From positions 1 to 64,000 of the forward strand of contig PLIC01000233.1 of NCBI GenBank assembly GCA_003139995.1: a stretch of DNA of 64,000 bases, written 5' to 3'. Shown here in pieces: positions 37,165 to 44,389 of the stretch. Made by a program: the position numbers and the translations under genes. The number at the start of each line of letters is the position of its first letter. Position 1 is the first letter of the stretch. The DNA comes from Candidatus Acidiflorens stordalenmirensis. GTDB lineage: Bacteria > Acidobacteriota > Terriglobia > Terriglobales > Acidobacteriaceae. The notes beneath the pieces were generated by a model. It was given only the letters and a program-made list of their open reading frames with translations, made no database searches and was not told the DNA's origin.

Positions 37165-37566
37165 TGTCTCCTCTTCTCCTCTGCAGAACAGATCAGGTTC
37201 CGCTCTCGACCCGGAACCACGACCCGGAAGTATGCCTCCCAAAGTGTAACTCGACGGTATAGCGTGCTGGTCAGAAACCGTCGCCGTCATCGCCCGCTAA
37301 TGCATTCCATCAACAATTCGAATTGGACTCAGCGCGAACGGGATATTAAGGTCTTTTGCTTCGGCCCCATATCGGGAATAGCGCAAGCGCAAAGCAAATT
37401 TGGCCATCCGATCCGCACCGTGGTAATCGGCAATCCACTGCCTATGTGGGGCAGTTCCGTTTTCATCCGATAGAATGGCTTAGGAGGATGGTTTTTTCTA
37501 ACCGTCTTCGCATTGCTCGGTCGGTTGCTGGATGGCCGGTTGCAAGGCCTAAGGAATTTTGGACAA
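37165..37566. other. Intergenic region, divergent
   Basis: A 400-base gap between divergent genes. No RNA gene or clear protein gene is seen. Small open frames that begin at 37042, 37356 and 37488 have no recognisable content. It presumably contains the promoters of the reductase and the phosphorylase. Confidence 0.4.
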
Positions 37567-40266
37567 ATGGAGACAAGATTGGACCGACCGAATGAGCCAG
37601 GTCAGGATCAAGAGCACGCCGCCTGTTCTCTCGATGCCAGTTATGTGCTGACGTGGGAGGAAATCGCGAACTTGGCGGCGGATCCCGGCAAGCCAGCCGA
37701 CACCCTGATGAACGTTGTCGCATTGGTTGCCAGACGGTTTGGCGCCAATGTTTGCTCAGCCTACCTGCTGGAGCCCGACCGCGCCCATCTCGTTCTGGCC
37801 GCGACGCTCGGGCTTCGCCGTGAATGCGTCGGCAAGCTGCGCATTTCAGCCAATGAAGGGCTCGTCGGCCTGGTCGCCGAACAGGTCCGCCCGGTGGCCG
37901 TGGAACAAGTCAAGAATCATCCCCGCTTCAAATACTTCCCCGAAGCGGACGAGGATGCTTACCAATCGTTCCTGGGAGTTCCCGTCATCGATCGCGATGT
38001 GCTGCAAGGCGTTCTGGTGATTCAAACCGTGGAGGCGCGAGTCTTTCCGGAGAATGAGATTCGTTTGCTCACAGAGGCCGCGAACCGGGTTGCGACCGTG
38101 GTCAGCGAGGCCCGCGCGCTCGACCGTTTTATCGCGCCTGCCCAGGAGCGGCTCTGGGCGCTGGCCCGCAACCTGTGGCGGAGCTGGGATTACGATGCTG
38201 CCGGCTTGTTCCGCGATCTCGATCCTCTGCGCTGGAGACAGCTCAATCACAGTCCCGTCTCGCTCCTGAACGAATATCCGCTCGACAAACTCGAAGCGCG
38301 CGCCACCGAACTCGTCCTGCACATCCGGATCAACTACGCCTATCGCCGCCTCTGCGAGTACGAGAATGAGGAGCGAACCTGGGGTGCGCGTCACGCCGGT
38401 GTGCTGCGGCCACGTCCGGTGGCTTATTTCTCCGCCGAATTCGGCGTGCACGAGTCTCTTCCGGTCTATTCCGGCGGCCTGGGAGTTCTGGCCGGCGATC
38501 ACATCAAGAGCGCCTCCGATCTCGGTATCCCCCTGGTCGGCGTGGGCCTGTTTTATGGCCAGGGATACTTCCGCCAGCGCCTCGATCGCGACGGCTGGCA
38601 GCACGAAGAGTACCTCGAGACCGATGTCAACCAACTTGCAATGGAAACGGCCATCGGAAAAAACGGCAGACCCGTCGTGGTGCAGATCGATACCCGCCAT
38701 GGTTCGATCCGCGCAAAAGTATGGCGCGTGAAGGTGGGCCGCTGTGATCTGTTTCTCCTCGACTCCGACGTGGAAGGCAATACCCCCGAGGATCGCGTGC
38801 TGACCTCGCGTTTGTACGGGGGCGACGGCCGCGTTCGCGTGCATCAGGAACTGCTTCTGGGAGTGGGCGGCCTGCGCGCTCTGAAAGCGCTCGGCATCAC
38901 ACCGGGGGTCCTTCACCTGAACGAAGGACACAGCGGATTTGCGGTCCTCGAAGCGATTCGCCAACGCATGGAAGAAGAGGGCATCGGCTTCGAGAAGGCC
39001 GCGCCGCGCGTTTCCCGGGAAGTGGTCTTCACCAGCCACACTCCCGTGCCCGCCGGCCACGATCGCTTCGATGCCGATCTGGTCGAAGAGCACCTCGGAC
39101 CTCTCCGCGAGGCCCTCGGTCTTTCCCGGGAAGGTTTCATGGCGCTGGGACGCGAGAATCCCGAAAGCGACGAACGTTTCTGCATGACCGTGCTCGGACT
39201 CAAGCTTTCGCGGCACGCCAATGCAGTTTCCTCATTGCACGGTGAAGTCTCCCGCGCCATGTGGACCGGACTCTTCCCGGGCAAACTGGAAGACGCGGTT
39301 CCCATCGGGCACATTACCAATGGCGTCCATGTCCCCACCTGGCTGGCTCCGCAGATGTTTCGCCTCTATGATCGCCATCTCGGCACGGGATGGCATCTGC
39401 GCAGCAGCGAGGCCAAAATCTGGGAAGGCATCGACAACGTCGACGACGGCGAGCTCTGGGAGACCCATTTCAATCTAAAGTCGCGGATGATCGAATTCGT
39501 GCGCCGCCGCGCCGTCAAGCAGGCCGCACGCCGCGAAGAACCGCGCGGTGTGCTACTGCAACTGGAACGCGTGCTCAGCCCCGATGCGCTGACCATCGGT
39601 TTTGCGCGCCGCTTTGCCACCTACAAGCGCGCCAACCTGATTTTGGCCGACATCGAAAAAATAGCCAGTATGGTCAACGACCCGAAACGCCCCGTGCAGT
39701 TCGTGTTTGCCGGCAAGGCGCATCCTCTCGACGAGCCCGGCAAGCGCGTCCTGCAGCAGATTGCCCAGTTGATGCGCGACCCGAAGTTTTCCGACAAATT
39801 CGTCTTCGTCGAAGACTACGACATCAACGTCGGCCGCCATTTCGTGCAGGGTGTCGATGTTTGGCTTAACAATCCGCGGCGTCCGCTGGAAGCCTCCGGA
39901 ACCAGCGGCCAGAAGGTGGTTTTGAACGGCGGCTTGAACCTCTCGGTTCTGGACGGCTGGTGGGCGGAAGCTTACGACGGACTGAACGGCTTCGCCATCG
40001 GAAACGGCAGAACTCACTCCGACATGAATATTCACGACACGCGCGACGGGGACGACCTGATGCGAGTTCTTCGCGATGAAGTGATTCCTCTGTACTATCA
40101 GCGCGATCGCGACGGCCTGCCGCGCGGCTGGATCCAACGTATGAAGCGCACCATCCGCACCCTCGGCTGGCGCTTCAACGCCGATCGCATGGTGATGGAT
40201 TACACGACCAAGTGCTACGTTCCAGCAGCCGGGGGCACCTCGAGCGACATCCGGCTAAGAATGTAA
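37567..40266 (+). CDS. Alpha-glucan phosphorylase with N-terminal GAF domain
   Basis: An 899-residue cytoplasmic enzyme that splits alpha-1,4-glucans with phosphate to give glucose 1-phosphate. Residues about 45-185 form a GAF domain (VARRFGANVCSAYLLEPD, then LRISANEGLVGLVAEQ) similar in form to that of PtsP-type proteins. Residues about 195-290 match the N-terminal extension of GT35 phosphorylases (LARNLWRSWDYDA). The phosphorylase core follows with YFSAEFGVHESLPVYSGGLG and EASGTSGQKVVLNGGLN, whose lysine holds pyridoxal phosphate. ATG 37567 is preferred over the TTG at 37513. The GAF domain suggests control by a small ligand. The gene stands alone. Confidence 0.88.
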   Translation: METRLDRPNEPGQDQEHAACSLDASYVLTWEEIANLAADPGKPADTLMNVVALVARRFGANVCSAYLLEPDRAHLVLAATLGLRRECVGKLRISANEGLVGLVAEQVRPVAVEQVKNHPRFKYFPEADEDAYQSFLGVPVIDRDVLQGVLVIQTVEARVFPENEIRLLTEAANRVATVVSEARALDRFIAPAQERLWALARNLWRSWDYDAAGLFRDLDPLRWRQLNHSPVSLLNEYPLDKLEARATELVLHIRINYAYRRLCEYENEERTWGARHAGVLRPRPVAYFSAEFGVHESLPVYSGGLGVLAGDHIKSASDLGIPLVGVGLFYGQGYFRQRLDRDGWQHEEYLETDVNQLAMETAIGKNGRPVVVQIDTRHGSIRAKVWRVKVGRCDLFLLDSDVEGNTPEDRVLTSRLYGGDGRVRVHQELLLGVGGLRALKALGITPGVLHLNEGHSGFAVLEAIRQRMEEEGIGFEKAAPRVSREVVFTSHTPVPAGHDRFDADLVEEHLGPLREALGLSREGFMALGRENPESDERFCMTVLGLKLSRHANAVSSLHGEVSRAMWTGLFPGKLEDAVPIGHITNGVHVPTWLAPQMFRLYDRHLGTGWHLRSSEAKIWEGIDNVDDGELWETHFNLKSRMIEFVRRRAVKQAARREEPRGVLLQLERVLSPDALTIGFARRFATYKRANLILADIEKIASMVNDPKRPVQFVFAGKAHPLDEPGKRVLQQIAQLMRDPKFSDKFVFVEDYDINVGRHFVQGVDVWLNNPRRPLEASGTSGQKVVLNGGLNLSVLDGWWAEAYDGLNGFAIGNGRTHSDMNIHDTRDGDDLMRVLRDEVIPLYYQRDRDGLPRGWIQRMKRTIRTLGWRFNADRMVMDYTTKCYVPAAGGTSSDIRLRM

Positions 40267-40528
40267 GAGCGTGGCTGAACGAGTCTGTCATCGGAAAAGA
40301 TTTCAAGAGAAAGACCCGCCCTTCATTTTGACGATCCCTTGCTCTTAATGATCCATTGGCGCCGCCGATCCATTGGACCGCCGATCCACCCACCATGCAC
40401 CGAAGAGCCTCGAACCGCAGTTTCGACTTGACAGTTTGGCTGGACCATTTAATATCTATGAATATTTATTCATTCAAGTGGATAAATATGCCTCACCGAA
40501 GAAACCGGGGGAGGTTTCAAAAGATCTG
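40267..40528. promoter_or_regulatory. Promoter region of the arginine operon
   Basis: TTGACA at 40428-40433 and TAATAT at 40450-40455, 16 bases apart, form a good sigma-70 type promoter. The tandem ARG-box-like operator begins directly after it. The rest of the 262 bases shows no gene. Confidence 0.6.
40457..40494. promoter_or_regulatory. Tandem ARG-box-like operator
   Basis: TATGAATATTTATTCATT at 40457-40474 matches the E. coli ARG-box form TGAAT-wwww-ATTCA exactly. A weaker second box with TGGAT, AAAT and ATGCC begins at 40479, so the two boxes are phased 20 bases apart, as in ArgR operators. It follows the -10 element and precedes argC. No ArgR gene lies in the window. Confidence 0.6.
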
Positions 40529-41593
40529 ATGGCGGCCAAACTTAAAACCGCGGTTCTCGGCGCGACCGGCTATTCCGGCCTCGAACTCGCTCGCCTTCTT
40601 GGCCGCCATCCGCGGACCGACGCGCCCTTGCTTTTGCGGCGCAGTGCCGAGACAGAGACCGGCGAATCCGACGGACACGGCGCCAGATTGCCGCACATCT
40701 CGGGTAATGGCCGCGGCAATGGCCATTCGCCGGTCCAGCCCTTTTCGTGGTCCGTGTTGGAGCAGCATGGCGTGGAACTGCTGTTCCTGGCGACGCCGCA
40801 CGCCGTTTCTCGCGAACTTGTTCCCGAGGCGATTGCCCGCGGGCTGCGGATCGTCGACCTCAGCGGCGCGTGGCGGCTGAAACAGGAACAGCATCGAGCT
40901 GTCTATGGCTTCAAAGATGCCAACGCCCAGACCGCGGCGGAACTCACGGAGCGCGCCGTGTACGGTCTGCCTGAGTTGAATTCCGACCGGATATCGCCGG
41001 CCGCGCTGGTTGCGAATCCAGGCTGCTATGCGACTTCAGTCATTCTCGCGCTGGCGCCCTTGCTCTCGGCCGGCATTGTGGACTGCGATCGCGGCATCAT
41101 CTCCGACTCGAAGTCCGGAGTGTCCGGTGCCGGCAAGGAACCGACGGCGCGCACGCACTTCGTATCGGTCGCCGACAACTTTTCCGCCTACTCCGTCTTC
41201 GGACACCGTCACACCGGCGAGATTCTCGAACAATTGGCGCTCAATTCCTGCCAGTTGATTTTCACTCCTCATCTCTTGCCAATCCCGCGTGGGATTCTGT
41301 CCACGATTTATGTGTACCTGAAACGCGAAATGACAGCGGACGAGATTCAAAGTTGTCTCCACGATTTCTACAACCGCAAGCGGTGGGTTCGCATTTTCCC
41401 AGCGCCGAGTTTGCCGGAAATCCAATTCTCAGCGCACACCAACTACTGTGATCTCGGTTTCTGTCTCGCGCGCGATGGCCGCCGGCTCGTTGTCGTTTCC
41501 TGTCTCGACAACCTGCTCAAAGGCGCAGCCGGTCAAGCCGTGCAGAACATGAACCTCATGTACGGCTGGGACGAAGCGGAGGGCCTGCAGTGA
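40529..41593 (+). CDS. argC: N-acetyl-gamma-glutamyl-phosphate reductase
   Basis: A 354-residue cytoplasmic enzyme for the third step of arginine synthesis, reducing N-acetylglutamyl phosphate with NADPH. AVLGATGYSGLELARLL is the nucleotide-binding loop; ANPGCYATSVILAL carries the catalytic cysteine. The start at 40529 (MAAKLK) leaves a GGGGAGG at somewhat long spacing (about 14 bases). It overlaps argB by four bases, so the two are translationally coupled. A promoter and an ARG-box-like operator lie upstream. Confidence 0.92.
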   Translation: MAAKLKTAVLGATGYSGLELARLLGRHPRTDAPLLLRRSAETETGESDGHGARLPHISGNGRGNGHSPVQPFSWSVLEQHGVELLFLATPHAVSRELVPEAIARGLRIVDLSGAWRLKQEQHRAVYGFKDANAQTAAELTERAVYGLPELNSDRISPAALVANPGCYATSVILALAPLLSAGIVDCDRGIISDSKSGVSGAGKEPTARTHFVSVADNFSAYSVFGHRHTGEILEQLALNSCQLIFTPHLLPIPRGILSTIYVYLKREMTADEIQSCLHDFYNRKRWVRIFPAPSLPEIQFSAHTNYCDLGFCLARDGRRLVVVSCLDNLLKGAAGQAVQNMNLMYGWDEAEGLQ

Positions 41594-42375
41594 AAATTGT
41601 CGTCAAGATCGGCGGTGCGGCACTGGAAGATAAAACGACCCTTCGGAAATGCGCGCATGCGGTGGTGCAGCTCGCCCAGGACGGACACCAGGTCACCGTC
41701 GTGCACGGCGGTGGCAGCGCGCTGACGCGCACCCTGAAACTCCTCGGAAAGAAAAGCGACTTTGTCAACGGGCTGCGCATTACCGACGCCGAGACGCGCG
41801 ATGTCGCCCTGATGGTGCTCGCCGGCATCGTGAACAAAAGCCTGGTGGCCGCGATCGCTGCTGCCGGGCAACCGGCCATCGGCCTTTGCGGTGGAGACGG
41901 CGGCGTCTTTCGTGCCCGCAAGAAGCAGGACGCGGATTACGACTTGGGATATGTTGGCGAAATCTGCTTTTCCGACCCGCGCTGGCTCAAAGTCATCTGG
42001 GCCGAAGGCGGTATTCCTGTGCTTTCCTCGGTTGCGCTCGGAGGCGACGGGCAGTATTACAACGTGAATGCGGACCAGATGGCCGCCGCTTGCGCCATAG
42101 CGTGCCAGGCCGACGCGCTGATTTTTCTCACCGACGTGCCCGGTGTGAAGCAAGCCGACGGTTCGGTCATGCCTCGGTTGGATACCAAGCAAGTTGCCAG
42201 CCTCATCGAGGAATCTGTCGTTAGCGGCGGGATGATGCCCAAGCTCGCAGCCTGCACTCAGGCTCTCAAGTGCGGTGTGGGGCGCGTGCGCATCCTGCCC
42301 GCGGCGCAAGTCGAATTTCTGCCACTGTTTTATTTCGCCAAGCTGGAATGCAGCACGGAGGTGCTGAGAGCATGA
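41590..42375 (+). CDS. argB: Acetylglutamate kinase
   Basis: A 261-residue kinase that phosphorylates N-acetylglutamate in arginine synthesis. VVKIGGAALED, VVHGGGSALTRTL and YNVNADQMAAACAIACQAD are typical of the family. GTG 41590 overlaps the argC stop and its own last bases overlap the argD fragment by four bases (ATGA). It is somewhat shorter than the 290-300-residue arginine-sensitive type and so may be feedback-insensitive; this is inference. Confidence 0.92.
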   Translation: MKIVVKIGGAALEDKTTLRKCAHAVVQLAQDGHQVTVVHGGGSALTRTLKLLGKKSDFVNGLRITDAETRDVALMVLAGIVNKSLVAAIAAAGQPAIGLCGGDGGVFRARKKQDADYDLGYVGEICFSDPRWLKVIWAEGGIPVLSSVALGGDGQYYNVNADQMAAACAIACQADALIFLTDVPGVKQADGSVMPRLDTKQVASLIEESVVSGGMMPKLAACTQALKCGVGRVRILPAAQVEFLPLFYFAKLECSTEVLRA

Positions 42376-42596
42376 GTCTTGCCTCTGTGTCCAGGCAACT
42401 GCTGCAGGAAGGGATCATCATCAATCGCACGCATGAAAACGTGCTGCGCTTTCTGCCGCCTTATGTGATTCAGAAGAAGCACGTGGATCAGGTGGTCAAG
42501 TCCTTGGACGCGGCGTTGCACAAAAATGCGGAGTCCACGCTCAAGAAGAAGAAAACCGCTCCTCCGCCGCGCAAGGAGGCCCATGCGCACGCGTGA
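42372..42596 (+). CDS. ArgD-like aminotransferase C-terminal fragment
   Basis: A 74-residue open frame starting at ATG 42372, which overlaps the argB stop by four bases, as real coupled genes do. VSRQLLQEGIIINRTHENVL, then RFLPPYVIQKKHVDQVVKSL matches the C-terminal end of class III aminotransferases such as acetylornithine aminotransferase. The pyridoxal-phosphate domain (about 320 residues) is absent. It is probably what remains of argD after an in-frame deletion, kept by coupling; whether the fragment still does something is unknown. Its end overlaps the next gene. Confidence 0.6.
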   Translation: MSLASVSRQLLQEGIIINRTHENVLRFLPPYVIQKKHVDQVVKSLDAALHKNAESTLKKKKTAPPPRKEAHAHA

Positions 42597-43089
42597 GGCG
42601 ATTCTTCCCGATGCCGAGCAGATTCACACTCTCATCGCGGCCTACTCCGGCGACGGCACTTTGCTGCCCCGCACGCTCGCTGAGATCTGCGAAAACGTCC
42701 GCGACTTTGTCGTCCTGGAGCATGACGGACGCATCATCGGATGCGGCGCTCTCCACCTGTATGGCGTGCACCTGGCCGAGATTCGCTCGATTACCGTCGA
42801 TCCCTCGAGCCAAAGCAACGGCGGCGGCCGGCGCCTGGTCAAGGCTCTTCTGGCGCAGGCGGAAAAGCACAAAGTTACCTGCGTGTGCCTGTTCACTCGC
42901 ATTCCGGAATTTTTTTCGCGCATGGGATTCACGGCCGCCGAGCACCAGGATCTGCCCGATAAAATCCATAAAGATTGTCATAAATGCCCCAGGCTCTATC
43001 GCTGCGACGAAGTGGCGATGATCCGCGGAAATCTGCCTACGTTCGCAATTTTGCCGCCGCCAAGAAACTGGTTGAAGATTCAAGCATGA
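42583..43089 (+). CDS. Short-form N-acetylglutamate synthase (GNAT)
   Basis: A 168-residue GNAT acetyltransferase. EIRSITVDPSSQSNGGGRRLV is the acetyl-CoA binding region, and IPEFFSRMGFTAAEHQDLPD, then KDCHKCPRLYRCDEVAM match the short N-acetylglutamate synthases found in arginine operons that have no long-form ArgA. It would make the first intermediate of the pathway. ATG 42583 follows AAGGAGG and overlaps the argD fragment; the stop overlaps argJ by four bases. Confidence 0.85.
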   Translation: MRTREAILPDAEQIHTLIAAYSGDGTLLPRTLAEICENVRDFVVLEHDGRIIGCGALHLYGVHLAEIRSITVDPSSQSNGGGRRLVKALLAQAEKHKVTCVCLFTRIPEFFSRMGFTAAEHQDLPDKIHKDCHKCPRLYRCDEVAMIRGNLPTFAILPPPRNWLKIQA

Positions 43090-44303
43090 TCTCACTGCGC
43101 CATTCTCTTGGGAAAATTCGTTTGCCTCTGGGGTTCTCTTTCGCTGCTGTCGCTGCCGGCATTAAAGTCAGTGGCCGGCCGGACCTCGCGCTGGCGGAAG
43201 CAGGCCATAGCGCGACCGCCGCCGCGTTGTTCACGCAGAACCGGGTCGCCGCCGCTCCCGTGGAAGTTGGCCGCGCGGCGCTGCTTTCGACCGGTGGCCG
43301 CGTTCGCGCCGTCGTCGTGAACTCCGGCAACGCCAACTGCGCCACCGGACGCGCCGGCATTCAAGCCTGCGAACGAGTTTGTCGCGAAGCTGGAAAATTA
43401 TTCGGCGTGCCTGCTGCCCAAGTCTTTCCATCCTCGACCGGCATCATCGGAGTTCGACTGCCGGCGGAAAAAATCCGCGCAAAGTTGCCGGAACTTTTCG
43501 CAACGAGATCGCCCAGCCAGCGTGGTGTCCTCGCCTTTGCCCACGCCATCATGACCACCGACACCCGGCCCAAGCTGGCGTCTGTGCGTTTCCGAACCGC
43601 CTCGAAAGAAGTCACCGTGTTGGGTATCGCCAAGGGCGCCGGCATGATCCATCCTCAGCTTGCGACCATGCTGGTGTACTTGTTCACCGATGTGAGTGCG
43701 ACTCCGCGTGAGCTGCGGCCTCTTTTGCGCGAGGCATGCGGCGATTCGCTAAATTGCATGTCCATTGACGGCGATACCTCCACCAACGACACAGTGTTGC
43801 TGCTCGCGAGCGGCGCCAGCGGCGCTCGGGTGAGAGATGTTCGCACTCGAAAAAAGCTGTCCGCGGCTCTGAGCGCAGTATGCCAATCCCTCGCCGAACA
43901 GATCGTCAGCGACGGCGAAGGCGTGCAGCACGTGATCCGTTTGTTCGTCGAACAGGCGCGGAGCAGGGAAGAGGCGTTGCTGGTTGCGCGGACGATTGCT
44001 CATTCTGCGCTGGTCAAGACCGCATGGGCGGGCGCCGATCCGAATTGGGGACGCATTCTCGCGGCAGTGGGAAGGTGCGGCGTTCCCATCGATCCATCTC
44101 GCGTCCAGATTTTTATTGGTAGTCAGAAAGTATGCCGCAACGGAATCGCCTGCACGTGCAACGAGCGGCAAGCGCACCGCACTCTTGCACAGCCGGTTTG
44201 CGATGTCCGTGTGCAGATCGGGCGAGGCCAGCACTCGGTGCGATTTCTCACCACCGATCTGACCGCCGAGTATGTGCGGATCAACGCCGATTATTCTACG
44301 TAG
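43086..44303 (+). CDS. argJ: Glutamate N-acetyltransferase / ornithine acetyltransferase
   Basis: A 405-residue enzyme that recycles the acetyl group from N-acetylornithine to glutamate. GAGMIHPQLATMLVYLFTD includes the site of self-cleavage, between Ala and the catalytic Thr of ATML. SIDGDTSTNDTVLLLASG and KTAWAGADPNWGRILAAVG are also typical. ATG 43086 overlaps the previous stop. A hairpin right after the stop may end the operon. A recycling ArgJ beside a separate synthase implies the synthase serves to prime the cycle. Confidence 0.92.
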   Translation: MISLRHSLGKIRLPLGFSFAAVAAGIKVSGRPDLALAEAGHSATAAALFTQNRVAAAPVEVGRAALLSTGGRVRAVVVNSGNANCATGRAGIQACERVCREAGKLFGVPAAQVFPSSTGIIGVRLPAEKIRAKLPELFATRSPSQRGVLAFAHAIMTTDTRPKLASVRFRTASKEVTVLGIAKGAGMIHPQLATMLVYLFTDVSATPRELRPLLREACGDSLNCMSIDGDTSTNDTVLLLASGASGARVRDVRTRKKLSAALSAVCQSLAEQIVSDGEGVQHVIRLFVEQARSREEALLVARTIAHSALVKTAWAGADPNWGRILAAVGRCGVPIDPSRVQIFIGSQKVCRNGIACTCNERQAHRTLAQPVCDVRVQIGRGQHSVRFLTTDLTAEYVRINADYST

Positions 44304-44321
44304 CGAAGTCCCTCGCTTCGC
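44303..44321. terminator. Hairpin between argJ and a convergent receptor gene
   Basis: GCGAAG at 44303-44308 pairs with CTTCGC at 44316-44321 over a seven-base loop, directly after the argJ stop. The surrounding CCCTCGCTTCGCTCGGGATGAC-type sequence resembles a common intergenic repeat of acidobacterial genomes, an impression from memory. No T-run follows. Confidence 0.35.
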
Positions 44322-44389
44322 TCGGGATGACAATACATAAAACTGTCGCCAGGGCAGCGCTCCCAATACGACTTCCACCCGCAATTGCG

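Noticed and set aside
37488-37595. Possible 35-residue leader peptide before the phosphorylase (ATG 37488 after AGGAGG)
   Set aside because: The AGGAGG is directly next to the ATG with no spacer and there is no attenuator structure or regulatory codon run.
37846-39216. Long open frame (456 codons) on the minus strand inside the phosphorylase gene
   Set aside because: It lies fully within a clearly coding plus-strand gene of high GC content, has no recognisable motifs and is a codon-use shadow.
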